A stretch of 64,000 bases of DNA, from the NCBI RefSeq assembly GCF_024580525.1, contig NZ_JANIKQ010000003.1, forward strand, positions 62,001 through 126,000, read 5' to 3'. The position numbers were made by a program, and so were the translations under genes. The notes beneath the pieces were generated by a model. It ran no database searches. It saw nothing but the letters and a program-made list of their open reading frames with translations, and was not told the DNA's origin. Within the stretch, counting starts at the first letter, position 1; the number at the start of each line of letters is the position of its first letter. The stretch comes from Neisseria dentiae. Lineage in GTDB: Bacteria > Pseudomonadota > Gammaproteobacteria > Burkholderiales > Neisseriaceae. Below, piece after piece: positions 1-8,429 of this stretch.

Positions 1-358
1 CGGCCAAAAAACCCAACACCACGCAGCCCACCTGCTTGATGCTGCCGGCAATGCTCACCCGCGCCTTTTTGCCCCCGCCGGCGGTCTGCCACGGATGGCG
101 GCGGTCGAACCACATCAACACAGCAAGGTTCAGGCCGATAATGCACGCAAACAGCAAAACGGTGGCACCGATGATGGTGTCGATCTGTGCGCCCAGATTT
201 TCCACCTGCGAGAGCGACACGCCGATTAACAGCAAAATGATATACACCAACCAAACCAAAACCTTATCCACCACTTTCATATAAGGTTTCGGCAAACTGA
301 TGAAAAAACCGAGAAAAAGCGGCACCAAAATCGAAATCAGGGTAATCAGGCTGTTCAT
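1..358 (-). CDS. lysO: Lysine exporter LysO family protein (YbjE), N-terminal part, cut by window edge
   Basis: The minus strand reads open from an ATG at 358 to the window edge, giving about 119 residues that begin MNSLITLISILVPLFLGFF. At least three hydrophobic membrane segments are visible. The pattern WLVYIILLLIGVSLSQVENL followed by NLAVLMWFDRRHPW closely matches the N-terminal half of E. coli LysO/YbjE (DUF340 family), an inner-membrane L-lysine exporter. The rest of the gene, including the second half of the transport domain, lies outside the window. The reading frame is seen directly; the assignment is from family recognition. The substrate (lysine or its toxic analogues) is inferred. 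Confidence 0.8.
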   Translation of the reverse strand, partial: MNSLITLISILVPLFLGFFISLPKPYMKVVDKVLVWLVYIILLLIGVSLSQVENLGAQIDTIIGATVLLFACIIGLNLAVLMWFDRRHPWQTAGGGKKARVSIAGSIKQVGCVVLGFLA

Positions 359-782
359 AAATATCCATCGGTTTCAGACGGCCATGCGCTAGGGAATGTA
401 GTCAGAAGGCTTGCAAAGTGGGGTTTTGAAGAAAAAAATCCGCTTCGCAAGGCAAAAAGCACAGCAAGATTGGACATCTTGCGAGCATTTTTAGCTTCGC
501 AAGTCCGCTACGCTACCTAACGCAGCAGATGCGGATTTTAACCAAAAGTACCGCCGCAACGCGATCGACGACACTCCCTAAGGCCGGCACAGCGAATCTA
601 TGCAAAAGACGCGATTATAACCGAATCCGCCCCGCCCTCCCCGCCAGTTATCCGCCCCCGGCAAAGCAGATTTCCCGCATCAATCTTGAGAAGCTTGACC
701 TGTATCAAAACCTGATAACCGTTTTCACCTATAATCGCTTCTAAACTGATAACCACAAACCAAACTCACGGGAACGCAAACA
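359..782. other. Intergenic region between lysO and the DUF3149 gene
   Basis: No convincing gene is seen in this 424-bp gap. It holds a half-copy (493-509, AGCTTCGCAAGTCCGCT) of the hairpin repeat found complete at 25330-25392. A TATAAT at 730-735 could be the -10 box of a promoter for the small downstream gene. TTGACC at 695-700 lies too far upstream (29 bp) to be its -35 box, so the promoter call is weak. No riboswitch-like structure was recognised. Confidence 0.4.
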
Positions 783-920
783 ATGGAACTCATCAGCGAA
801 CTGTTTAAATCGCCTGTCGGCATTTTATCTTTGCTCACCATTGTTTTTGTGATGGTTATCGCCACGGTTTTATTTTTTTGGGTGAAACGCCAAGCAGGCA
901 AAAGCCCCGAAAAGCAGTAG
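783..920 (+). CDS. DUF3149 small single-span membrane protein (45 aa)
   Basis: This short frame encodes 45 residues: an N-terminal MELISELFKSPVG, one strongly hydrophobic helix at about residues 12-34 (ILSLLTIVFVMVIATVLFF), then a basic tail WVKRQAGKSPEKQ. This layout matches the DUF3149 family of tiny membrane proteins common in beta-proteobacteria and Neisseria; no function is known. A GGGAACG motif lies 8-14 bases before the ATG as a possible ribosome site. The gene stands alone, followed by a poorly coding 240-bp gap. The protein is real on pattern grounds; its role is not inferable here. Confidence 0.72.
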   Translation: MELISELFKSPVGILSLLTIVFVMVIATVLFFWVKRQAGKSPEKQ

Positions 921-1103
921 TTTTCATTTTTTATCTCTTTCCTCTTGATGTGTGTGTGTTTGGGTGTGGCTGCGTGCCACCCCTTTTTTTTGCCCTATAT
1001 TTTCAGACGGTCGGGGCGGCTTGCAAAGATCTCTGCCTAAACAATTTGCAAAGTCTCGAAAATAAAATTTTTGTGATGGTAATTTGAATTTCGCAAAGGT
1101 ATC

Positions 1104-1140
1104 AGGCCGTCTGAAAGCAACCCTAACTTTCAGACGGCCT
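1104..1140. terminator. Inverted AG-DUS pair, putative bidirectional terminator
   Basis: AGGCCGTCTGAAAG (1104-1117) and its reverse complement CTTTCAGACGGCCT (1127-1140) form a 14-bp stem with a 9-base loop. It lies just past the stop of the minus-strand cupin gene, the usual place for neisserial DUS hairpins acting as terminators. Confidence 0.7.
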
Positions 1141-1159
1141 AATCTTTCGCGCCGCTTTT

Positions 1160-2260
1160 TTATTTTGCACGCTCCGCCCACACCCGCCGCGCCTGTTCGG
1201 CCGCCTGCGGGTCGTATTCTTTGGCCAACACATCAAACACGCGCTGCAATTGTTGATCGTTCACGCCCAAGCGTTGGGTGATGCCCAAATGCGAGCGCAG
1301 TTGGGCGTCGGCTTTGCCCAGCGCGGCGATGGTGGAAACGGTAACCAGCTCGCGGTTAACGTAATTCAGATTGTCGCGGGCGAACAGGTAGCCGAACAAA
1401 TGCGCTTTGAGGGCGCGGTCTATGCCTTCGTGATTGGCAATCACGCTGTCGGCGGCGGGCGAACCCAAGGTTTGCAGGGTTTGCCGGCCAAGTGCGTAAT
1501 AGTCGGTGCTGTCGGGCGGTGTGGCGGCTTTGCCCTGCGGGTCGCGGATGCCGCGCGCCTGCCGCTCTTTGAGCACGGCTTGCAGCGTATTCATGCCGTT
1601 GAGCGCGCGCGGAAAACCGGCGTAGGCGGATTGGTGGGTGAAGATTTCCTGAATTTCGTTCACCGTCAGCCCCTGCTCCAAACCGCGTTCGATGGCGGTT
1701 TTCAGACGGCCGCTATCGCCTGCGGCAGACAGGGCGGCAATCGGCACGATGGCGAGCTGTTTGGCGGAAAGCGGCGCGGTTTGGCGGTGTTTTGCCATAT
1801 CGGGCGCGGTGGGCGGCAGTTGCACGCGCTCCAGCCAAACAGGTTTGTTGTCAGCAGCCTGCGGGCTGATGGCAATATGGCTCATGGCGGTGTGTTCACC
1901 CGCGCCGTGCCAGTGTTTGACATTGGGCGGACACCACACCACATCGCCTTTTTTGATGATTTGAACCGGTTTGCCCCATTCCTGCGTGCGCCCTTCGCCT
2001 TCGGTAACGATTAAATACTGCCCGTGCGAATGGGTGTGCCAATCGGTGATGGCGCCTGCTTCAAACTCTACAATCGCTGAAGCATTTGGACTATTCGGGA
2101 TTTCAGGCAGTCTGGCAAAGCGCGCTTCGCCTGAAAAATGTTCGCGCGGTGCGTTTTGCCATGAATGTTGCGCGGCCGGCGTGATGATTTGCTCCGCGAA
2201 AACAGGCGCATGTGCCAATGACAACGCAATCGCGGTAGAAAATAGCGAAGTTTTGTTCAT
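1160..2260 (-). CDS. Secreted cupin - carboxymuconolactone decarboxylase (CMD) fusion protein
   Basis: The 366-residue protein starts with a cleavable signal peptide (MNKTSLFSTAIALSLAHAPVFA). A cupin domain follows at about 35-150, with the metal-binding pattern DWHTHSHGQYLIVTEGEG and a second-motif stretch PPNVKHWHGAG. Two CMD/AhpD-like helical domains come next: residues ~160-235 (VNEIQEIFTHQSAYAGFP) and ~285-355 (NRELVTVSTIAALGKADAQL). Neither CMD domain shows the CxxC of AhpD peroxidases, so it resembles the lactone-decarboxylase branch. Export to the periplasm is unusual for either fold. Physiological substrate is unknown; a role in oxidation or decarboxylation of small organic acids is only inferred. 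The gene is followed by a DUS terminator and preceded by a repeat-rich gap. Confidence 0.8.
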   Translation of the reverse strand: MNKTSLFSTAIALSLAHAPVFAEQIITPAAQHSWQNAPREHFSGEARFARLPEIPNSPNASAIVEFEAGAITDWHTHSHGQYLIVTEGEGRTQEWGKPVQIIKKGDVVWCPPNVKHWHGAGEHTAMSHIAISPQAADNKPVWLERVQLPPTAPDMAKHRQTAPLSAKQLAIVPIAALSAAGDSGRLKTAIERGLEQGLTVNEIQEIFTHQSAYAGFPRALNGMNTLQAVLKERQARGIRDPQGKAATPPDSTDYYALGRQTLQTLGSPAADSVIANHEGIDRALKAHLFGYLFARDNLNYVNRELVTVSTIAALGKADAQLRSHLGITQRLGVNDQQLQRVFDVLAKEYDPQAAEQARRVWAERAK

Positions 2261-2320
2261 AATGATGGCTCGTTTTTTATTTCAGGCTGCTTTTCAATAC
2301 ACGATAAAAAATGATTTCTC

Positions 2321-2386
2321 GTAGGTCGGGCATTTATGCCCGACATGATGACGGTGTATTGTGTCGGGCATAAATGCCCGACCTAC
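2321..2386. repeat. Paired palindromic GTAGGTCGGGCA repeat
   Basis: Two inverted 25-bp arms (2321-2345 and 2362-2386) flank a 16-base spacer. Each arm is itself a palindrome (GTCGGGCA-TTTA-TGCCCGAC), so the region can fold as one long hairpin or two small ones. It resembles an intergenic REP/NIME-type repeat and lies between two convergent-looking transcription units. Function unknown. Confidence 0.75.
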
Positions 2387-2468
2387 AGCTGCGGGGTAAC
2401 GGTTTGCCCGCCGCCGAGGCGGTGGCGGCACATCAAACCAAGCGGTTAAAACAAAATCCGCCGCATCT

Positions 2469-2505
2469 TTTTCAGACAGGCATCAAGACAAGGCCGTCTG
2501 AAACC
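2469..2505. terminator. Mixed-dialect DUS hairpin (TG-wadDUS paired with AG-DUS)
   Basis: TTCAGACAGGCA (2471-2482; reverse complement TGCCTGTCTGAA) faces AGGCCGTCTGAA (2491-2502). The shared TTTTCAGAC/GTCTGAAA ends can pair. It sits just after the end of the minus-strand hydrolase gene. The first arm matches the uptake-sequence dialect I recall for N. wadsworthii, not the AG dialect of the rest of the window. Confidence 0.6.
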
Positions 2506-2523
2506 ATCGGTTTTATTAACTGT

Positions 2524-3588
2524 TTAGAGATTCCTGCCGAAGAATTGCGTTAATTTCGCGCTGATTTGTTTCACATATTCAGGCTTCCAATAGGTTTCGA
2601 TATGGCTGGCGCCGTCAATCAAAACCAACTCTTTGTTTTGCGTACCGGTGGCTTTGGCAAAAGCTTGTTCCGTCATATAGCGCGTATCAGCTGCCGAACC
2701 TGCAATCATCAACAACGGTTGGTCAATCAATTCGGCTTGGTCGGTTGCGTCCCATGTCATCAAATCCAAAAGACTGCTGGTGGTGTAGCGCGGCGTTGAA
2801 TTGGGGTGGAAATGGGTTTTGCCATAATATTCAAAACCTTCGCGATACAAACCTGCGGGCATTTTGGCGATTTCTTCATCGGTGATTTTGGTTAAATCGG
2901 CATTGGCACTGTATTGCACATCGCCTTTGCTTTCCAAACTACGCGCTTCGGATGCCTGTTTCAAACGCTCTTGAATGGTCGCAACCGCGCTGTCATTCAT
3001 GCCGTTACGGCGGATTAAACCCGTATTGAACAGGCTCACTGTTGCCACGCTTTTAATGCGTTTGTCGCTTTGCGCGGTGGCAAAAGTGTAACCGCCGCCG
3101 CCGCAAATGCCCAATGCGCCGATACGCTTGGTATCTACGCCTTTGAATTGGCTAATAAAATCCACCATGCCGTGAACATCGTTAATGCGATTAAACGGTT
3201 TGTCTGTTTGGCGAGGCTCGCCGCCGCTCGCACCTTGATAAGCCGCATCGGCGGCAATCGTAATATAGCCTTGCTCGGCCAGTTTTTGCGCATACAAACC
3301 CGCCACCTGCTCTTTCACGCCGCCGTTGGGGTGGGCGACCACAATCGCAGGATACTGTTTATTCGGATCGAAATTGGCCGGCGTGTACACATTGGCGGCG
3401 ATTTTGATACCGTTGACGGTGTAGGAAACGGGGCGGATATTGACCTTGCCCGCTTCGTTTTGGCGGATGGCGCCGTCGTACACCAAGGTAAACGGGTTGT
3501 TGCGGTAATCGGCGGCGGCCACGCTGCCTGAAACGCCCGCAAGGGCGGCGGCAAAAACGAAAGATGAAGACAATTTGGCGAAATTCAT
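2524..3588 (-). CDS. Exported alpha/beta hydrolase, dienelactone-hydrolase-like
   Basis: The 354-residue protein has a signal peptide (AALAGVSGSVAAA cleavage region), so it should work in the periplasm. The alpha/beta-hydrolase core spans about 60-350. The nucleophile elbow is GICGGGG with Cys162 in place of the usual serine, as in dienelactone hydrolases and YcjY-type enzymes. An Asp (GSAADTRYM) and a His (DGASHIETYW) near the C terminus complete a plausible triad. It is divergent from a LysR gene 107 bp away, which suggests regulation by that protein. The substrate is unknown. An AG-rich GGAAACC motif lies just before the ATG. Confidence 0.8.
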   Translation of the reverse strand: MNFAKLSSSFVFAAALAGVSGSVAAADYRNNPFTLVYDGAIRQNEAGKVNIRPVSYTVNGIKIAANVYTPANFDPNKQYPAIVVAHPNGGVKEQVAGLYAQKLAEQGYITIAADAAYQGASGGEPRQTDKPFNRINDVHGMVDFISQFKGVDTKRIGALGICGGGGYTFATAQSDKRIKSVATVSLFNTGLIRRNGMNDSAVATIQERLKQASEARSLESKGDVQYSANADLTKITDEEIAKMPAGLYREGFEYYGKTHFHPNSTPRYTTSSLLDLMTWDATDQAELIDQPLLMIAGSAADTRYMTEQAFAKATGTQNKELVLIDGASHIETYWKPEYVKQISAKLTQFFGRNL

Positions 3589-3695
3589 GATGGGGTTTCC
3601 TACGGTTGTAAAAAAGATAGGGTCATTCTAGCCCCCTGTTCGTTCTGATACAATGAACGATTAAGGAATGCAACATTCCAAAAACAGGAATGATA

Positions 3696-4619
3696 ATGTT
3701 AAATAAATTGGAAGCGCTACGCCATTTCTGCGTCGCCGCCGAAACGCTGAATTTCCGCGAAACAGCCATGCGCTTATCGGTTTCGCCGCAAGTGGTGTCG
3801 CGCATGATTGCCGAATTGGAAAGCGCCGTCGGCGAAGTGCTGTTCAAACGCAATTCGCGCACCATCCGTTTAACGGCGTTTGGCGAACAGTTTCTGCCGC
3901 GGGCGAAACAATTGCTGGAAGATGCCGAGCTGCTGTTTACCGACCATGCCCGCAACGACGGCCATTTGGCGGGCGTGGTGCGCATCACCCTGCCGAGGCT
4001 GCCTTTTTACGCGGAAATTTTGGGCGAACTCTGCCAACAATTGCGCGATTATCCCGACATCGTGCTGGAATGGTATGCCGACAGCGCGCGCCTAAAGCTC
4101 ACGGAACACCAGATTGACATGGGCGTGCGCGTCGGCCTCTCGCCCGAACCCGATTGGGTGGTGCGCCCGATTACCGAAATGCGCCAGCGCATCGTTGCCG
4201 CGCCCGAATTGGCCGCACGCTGTGGGCTACCTGAAAATCTGGAAGATTTGCAGCGGCGCTATCCTTTGAGCAGCCAAATCAATCAGGAAACCGGCCGCCC
4301 TTGGGGCTGGTATTTCAACGAGCAGCAAAACTTCATCCCCCGCCGCCCCGCCTTGGCCGCCACCGACGGTTACAGCGAGCTGGCCGCCGCCTTATCGGGC
4401 AGGGTGTGCGCGTTTATTTTAGACGGCATCTGCCAGAGCGAATTAACCGCCGGCAAGCTGATCGAGCTGCTGCCCGACATTCCCCGCCAAACTTGGCAAC
4501 TGTATCTTTACCGCCCCTACCACAGCATCACGCCGCAACGGGTGTTGCTGGTGTTCGATTTATTAACACAGATATTGCAGCGCTATTTTCCGGCGGTTAA
4601 AAACAAAATGCCTGTCTGA
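3696..4619 (+). CDS. LysR-family transcriptional regulator
   Basis: This is an LTTR of about 307 residues: an N-terminal winged HTH (LNKLEALRHFCVAAETLNFR through VLFKRNSRTIRLTAFGEQFL) and a C-terminal effector-binding domain. An ATG at 3690 is in frame, but the AGGA at 3686-3689 abuts it and is 6 bases before the ATG at 3696, so I prefer the latter. It is divergent from the exported hydrolase gene, the classic arrangement for a LysR regulator and its target. Its last codons overlap a TG-wadDUS (4609-4620), and an eikenellal-like DUS (GGCTACCTGAA) lies inside the gene near 4225. Inducer unknown. Confidence 0.85.
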   Translation: MLNKLEALRHFCVAAETLNFRETAMRLSVSPQVVSRMIAELESAVGEVLFKRNSRTIRLTAFGEQFLPRAKQLLEDAELLFTDHARNDGHLAGVVRITLPRLPFYAEILGELCQQLRDYPDIVLEWYADSARLKLTEHQIDMGVRVGLSPEPDWVVRPITEMRQRIVAAPELAARCGLPENLEDLQRRYPLSSQINQETGRPWGWYFNEQQNFIPRRPALAATDGYSELAAALSGRVCAFILDGICQSELTAGKLIELLPDIPRQTWQLYLYRPYHSITPQRVLLVFDLLTQILQRYFPAVKNKMPV

Positions 4620-4665
4620 AAAAGGCCGTCTGAAAAACATATTTTTTGCGTTTTTCAGGCGGCCT
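4609..4665. terminator. Tandem TG-wadDUS and AG-DUS with hairpin
   Basis: TGCCTGTCTGAA (4609-4620) is directly followed by AGGCCGTCTGAA (4623-4634), which can pair imperfectly with TTTTTCAGGCGGCCT near 4651-4665. It probably ends the LysR transcript. Two uptake-sequence dialects occur side by side here. Confidence 0.55.
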
Positions 4666-4666
4666 T

Positions 4667-4726
4667 TAATAGTGGATTGAATTAGTTTTCGATACAAGGC
4701 AGCAATGTCATAAATTAATCCGCTAC
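4667..4726. repeat. Degenerate Correia-type element remnant
   Basis: The ends read TAATAGTGGATTGAATTA and TAAATTAATCCGCTA, resembling Correia (CREE) terminal repeats, with the core fragment GATACAAGGCAGCAA between them. At about 60 bp it is much shorter than the two usual size classes, so it looks internally deleted. Assigned by likeness to the better copies at 26644 and 20928. Confidence 0.45.
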
Positions 4727-4731
4727 AAAAC

Positions 4732-6384
4732 TTAAAACACCGCATTCGGATTAAGCAGCTTCATCAGTTCCCTGTCGTGGTGTTGTTTGACTTCGCTTTG
4801 GTTGTCGAAAATCATGGTTGCGCCGTTTTGCGGCGTATAAGCCGGCCATTTTGGCAAGCCTCGGGCGTTGGGGTTGCTGGTTTTGGCAAAATTGCCCCAT
4901 GCGCGGCTCATTTTTTCCGCCAAGGCGTAAGCTTCGCGCGTGCCACCGGTGGCTTTTTGCGCTTTGCCGATATTGTTCATCACAAAGGCGATTTCGGCAG
5001 TATGGTAACTCATCGGAATGCCGTCCATTACGGGCGTGTCCCATGCAAACAGATACTGATAAACTGGGGCTTTTCGTGCATGAATGTTGGACATTTGAAT
5101 GGTGGGAACACGAAACGAAGCGGCGGCGTACAACACGTCGGCAACGGGGCGGTTTGGGTAGGCCTGTCTGAAAGCCTGTACTACTGCTTCTTTTTGACGA
5201 CCGAAACGTTCGTTCAGTTTGGTTTGCAGCTGTTCGTCCGTCCAAGTGTTTTTGTTGTCGTTCAAAGATTTGGCAAAATCGACTTGCAGCGGAAAACTTG
5301 TCCATTCGGCAAAATTATTGCCGATGAGCAGCGGAATGCCACCTGACAAGTCGCTGTCTTTAGGGTGCTGGGGAACGATGTTGCCGTCTTGAATCGGCCG
5401 CCAAGACAAAGCCACTTGACTTGGGTTTAAAGGATTTCTGAAATCAAACTCTTGGGCGACTTGGGCAAGTGCTTGATTGCCGGCTTCCAAGATTTGCTCG
5501 AACGGCAGATCGTTTAATTTGTCCAACTTATTATTTTGAATGCCCAGATTTTTTAAGGTCAGCTCGGTTACGTGGCGGCTGATTTCGGGCTTCAGCAACT
5601 GTATCATATCGTCGCCCACCAAAGCGCTTTGCACAATGGCTTTATGGAACAAGCCTTTGGCCGACGGTGTGCCCATCAGGGTCATCACTTTCGCTCCGCC
5701 GCCGGACTCGCCGAAAATAGTGACATTGTTCGGATCGCCGCCGAACTGGTCGATATGTTGTTGAATCCATTCAAGCGATGCCACCAAATCCTGCACACCC
5801 AAATTAACCGACTGGGCGTATTTCCCACCCAAATGCGATAAATCCAGATAACCCATGGCGTTCAAACGGTGGTTGACCGACACTACCACTACATCCTGAC
5901 TTTTGGCCAGATTCGCGCCGTCATAAGCATCCGATTCTAAAGATGATCCCGCCATAAAACCACCACCGTGCAGCCACACCATCACGGGTCGTTTTTGCTT
6001 ATCGGGGCTTGTTTTTTGCGTGGCAGGTGTCCAGATGTTTAGATTCAAACAATCATCGCTTTGAGTGAATTTACCGCCTGAAAACAAAAAAGTATCCATC
6101 GGGTTGACATTGCCCTGCGGACAGATGTTGCCGTTTCTTAACGCCAGCTGGTTTTGCGGGCTTTGCAAAACGGGCGGCATAAAACGCTCGGCCTTGGCAT
6201 AAGGCACGCCTTTGTAAACCATCACGCCATCTTGGATAAAACCTTGGATTTGGGCATTTTGTACGGTGGCCACGGCAATGTTTTTGCCTGCCTGAACACC
6301 GATTAGCCCGGCCTTGTCATCGGACATGGAGGTGCACGCAGATAAGGCAAGGGCAAGGGGCAGTATGATGGCTTTAAATTTCAT
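4732..6384 (-). CDS. Lipoprotein carboxylesterase, type B family
   Basis: The 550-residue protein carries a lipoprotein signal (ALALSAC, Cys17), so it is likely anchored in the outer or inner membrane. Family marks: YKGVPYAKAERF near the N terminus, oxyanion-hole HGGGF at 139-143, nucleophile elbow FGESGGG with Ser227, and a catalytic-His region (MSYHTAEIAFVMNN). Length fits type-B carboxylesterases (para-nitrobenzyl esterase type). It is the last gene of a tight four-gene unit (8873 down to 4732, gaps 27-46 bp), with GGAG as ribosome site. Base composition looks AT-richer than its neighbours, hinting at transfer. Natural ester substrate unknown. Confidence 0.85.
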   Translation of the reverse strand: MKFKAIILPLALALSACTSMSDDKAGLIGVQAGKNIAVATVQNAQIQGFIQDGVMVYKGVPYAKAERFMPPVLQSPQNQLALRNGNICPQGNVNPMDTFLFSGGKFTQSDDCLNLNIWTPATQKTSPDKQKRPVMVWLHGGGFMAGSSLESDAYDGANLAKSQDVVVVSVNHRLNAMGYLDLSHLGGKYAQSVNLGVQDLVASLEWIQQHIDQFGGDPNNVTIFGESGGGAKVMTLMGTPSAKGLFHKAIVQSALVGDDMIQLLKPEISRHVTELTLKNLGIQNNKLDKLNDLPFEQILEAGNQALAQVAQEFDFRNPLNPSQVALSWRPIQDGNIVPQHPKDSDLSGGIPLLIGNNFAEWTSFPLQVDFAKSLNDNKNTWTDEQLQTKLNERFGRQKEAVVQAFRQAYPNRPVADVLYAAASFRVPTIQMSNIHARKAPVYQYLFAWDTPVMDGIPMSYHTAEIAFVMNNIGKAQKATGGTREAYALAEKMSRAWGNFAKTSNPNARGLPKWPAYTPQNGATMIFDNQSEVKQHHDRELMKLLNPNAVF

Positions 6385-6427
6385 GTATTTTTCTCCGATT
6401 GATTGGGTAAGCGATTTTTAAACAATC

Positions 6428-7534
6428 TTAGCGGTCAAAACCATTTTCAGACAACCATTTTGCCATTTCTTCGGCCACTTGTTGGTTGTTCAAATCGCTG
6501 AACGGAAAATGGGTGTTGCCTTTGATGCCCACTTTGGGCAGGTGCACCAGCGTGGCTTTGCCGCCGTGTTTGTTGACGGTGTTTACCCAGTCCTGCGCCA
6601 GTTTCATGCGCATATACCATTGGTCGCCGCCTTGGGTGCCGTTTGGCGCGTCGGGGATAAAGTCGCCGAAGTAGATCACAATCGGGATTTGCGTGAGGCG
6701 GCGGAAGGTGTCGGCGTCGGTTTTCATCGGGGCGATGTTGCCGAAGCGGTTTTCCATCACCGGCGGCACTTCGCCTTCGGGGAAGGGGAAGTTGCCCGGC
6801 TCGTAGGCCACCACGGCTTTGACGTTGGGGTTTTGGCCGGCAATCAGCCAGCCGAACGCGCCGCCGGCGGAGTGGGTAACCAGAATGCCGCCGCCGATTT
6901 TATCGAACAGCGCGCCCATGCTGCCGGTGATCGCGGCGGCATCGGTGGGGCCGGTGTCGGGGGTGATGGTGCGGAAGAATTGTTGCAGCGCGGCTTGATC
7001 TTGCGGAAACGCTACACCTTGGTTGAAGTTCGGGTAGCTGCCGATGCGGAACTGGGCGAACCAGAATTGGTCGTCGGGGGTGGCTTTGATTTCAGAACCA
7101 ACTGTGCTGCGACCGGCTTGCCCGCGGCGCGGCTGGTCAACCAGATACACGGGGTAGCGTTTGCGCAGGAAGATGTTTTGGAAGCCTTCGCGGCCGTCGG
7201 GCGTGGTCTGCCAAGCGCGCATGGAGCCGCCGTAGCCGTGCAGGAACACCAGCGGCAGGCTGCGGGCGCGTTCGGGGATTTGGTAGAACACGGCGGCATG
7301 GTCGCCGTGCAGGGTTTGGCCGCCGGCTTGGGTGGATGCCTGATAGACGTTCCAGAAGTCGTTGTTGTTGCCTTTTAAGGCGGCGGGGTTGGCGTCGTAG
7401 CGGCCTTCGCTGGTTTTTACGGTGCCGCCGACGGCAAAGCTGCCTTGTTCGGCCAGCGTGAGGCGGCCGTTGCCGCTTTGGGCGCAAGCGCCCAGCGCGA
7501 GGGATAAGGTGGTAAGCAATAAGGTTTTTTTCAT
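6428..7534 (-). CDS. Lipoprotein alpha/beta hydrolase
   Basis: This 368-residue protein has a lipobox LALGAC (Cys17). The alpha/beta-hydrolase features are an oxyanion region LVFLHGYGGS (~95-104), the elbow VTHSAGGAFG with Ser222, and a late His in KGNTHFPFSD. It resembles exported esterases seen next to oxidoreductases in other proteobacteria; no specific substrate can be named. It lies 43 bp upstream of the carboxylesterase gene and 46 bp downstream of the SDR gene, with AAGGAAG before the ATG, so the genes are likely co-transcribed. Two lipoprotein hydrolases in one operon suggest stepwise attack on an external ester. Confidence 0.8.
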   Translation of the reverse strand: MKKTLLLTTLSLALGACAQSGNGRLTLAEQGSFAVGGTVKTSEGRYDANPAALKGNNNDFWNVYQASTQAGGQTLHGDHAAVFYQIPERARSLPLVFLHGYGGSMRAWQTTPDGREGFQNIFLRKRYPVYLVDQPRRGQAGRSTVGSEIKATPDDQFWFAQFRIGSYPNFNQGVAFPQDQAALQQFFRTITPDTGPTDAAAITGSMGALFDKIGGGILVTHSAGGAFGWLIAGQNPNVKAVVAYEPGNFPFPEGEVPPVMENRFGNIAPMKTDADTFRRLTQIPIVIYFGDFIPDAPNGTQGGDQWYMRMKLAQDWVNTVNKHGGKATLVHLPKVGIKGNTHFPFSDLNNQQVAEEMAKWLSENGFDR

Positions 7535-7580
7535 GGATTTTCTTCCTTTGCAGGTTGTTCAGACGGCCTAAACTGCGGTT

Positions 7581-8402
7581 TTATTGTCCGCCGTATTTGT
7601 AAAACGCGGTTGCGCCGCCGTCGATGAGAATGTCGCTGCCGGTGATGTAGCCGCCGTTGTGGCTGAACAGTAATTCCGCCAAGGCGGCGATTTCGTCGGG
7701 CGTGCCGCCGCGTCCGGCGGGGGATTTGGCCAGCATGTCGCGGTAAAACGCGCCGCGCTCGGGGCTGGTGAGTTCGTCATAGGCCAATGGCGTAAACACA
7801 ATGCCGGCGCTGATGCAGTTGATGCGCGCGCCGCGTTTGCCCCAACGCACGGCTTCGGCCTGCACGCGCAGGGCATTGCCGCGCTTGGCGATTTGGTAGG
7901 CGCGCAAGCTGTCGTCAATAGCGCGCACAAAGGGCAGATTCAATAACTCTTCGGCAGGCAGCAAGGCCAAATCATCGGCCTGCTGTTGCGTGAGTTCGTC
8001 AATCTTCAAACGGTGGGAAGATTGCGAACCAATCACAACGGCGGCGCCTTGCGGCGCGATGATGTTGCCGAAATACTCGAACACCAGCGCCGCGCCATAC
8101 AAATCCACACGCAAAATATCTTGCGGGGCGGCTTGCGAAGGCGACAGCCCCGCCGTATGCACCACGCCCGCCACTTCGCCCAAGGCTTGGGCGGTTTGCG
8201 CCAAGGCGGCCACCGATTCGCGCTCGGCCACATTCACTGCGGCGGTGCTGCATTCAAAACCCGCTTCGCGCAAGGTTCTGGCGGCCTGTTCGGCAGTTTC
8301 CGGCCTGATGTCGGCCAGCAGGATATGTTTGCCGATGCTGATGCGGCGGGCAATGGCTTGCGCAATCGCACCGCTGCCGATAATAACGTTAACGGGTTTC
8401 AT
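7581..8402 (-). CDS. SDR-family NAD(P)-dependent oxidoreductase
   Basis: The 273-residue protein is a classical short-chain dehydrogenase: an N-terminal nucleotide site VIIGSGAIAQAIA (glycine pattern slightly altered), an acidic residue after beta-2 (LLADIRPE) suggesting NAD preference, VVIGSQSSH holding the active-site serine, and Tyr169-x3-Lys173 (YQIAK). The C-terminal GGYITGSDILIDGGAT is the usual SDR ending. It sits second in the four-gene unit with AGGAGAG before its start. The substrate is unknown; the context of esterases suggests an alcohol or ketone released by hydrolysis. Confidence 0.85.
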   Translation of the reverse strand: MKPVNVIIGSGAIAQAIARRISIGKHILLADIRPETAEQAARTLREAGFECSTAAVNVAERESVAALAQTAQALGEVAGVVHTAGLSPSQAAPQDILRVDLYGAALVFEYFGNIIAPQGAAVVIGSQSSHRLKIDELTQQQADDLALLPAEELLNLPFVRAIDDSLRAYQIAKRGNALRVQAEAVRWGKRGARINCISAGIVFTPLAYDELTSPERGAFYRDMLAKSPAGRGGTPDEIAALAELLFSHNGGYITGSDILIDGGATAFYKYGGQ

Positions 8403-8429
8403 GGCGCTCTCCTAACGGTATTGAGACGG

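Noticed and set aside
695-735. TTGACC...TATAAT as a full promoter for the DUF3149 gene
   Set aside because: The spacing is 29 bp, too long for sigma-70; only the -10 box was kept as a weak candidate.
5161-5172. GGCCTGTCTGAA, AGCCTGTCTGAA (11137) and CCCCTGTCTGAA (32039) as further TG-wadDUS copies
   Set aside because: Each differs from the 12-mer in the first bases and lies inside a coding frame, so they were not counted as exact dialect matches.
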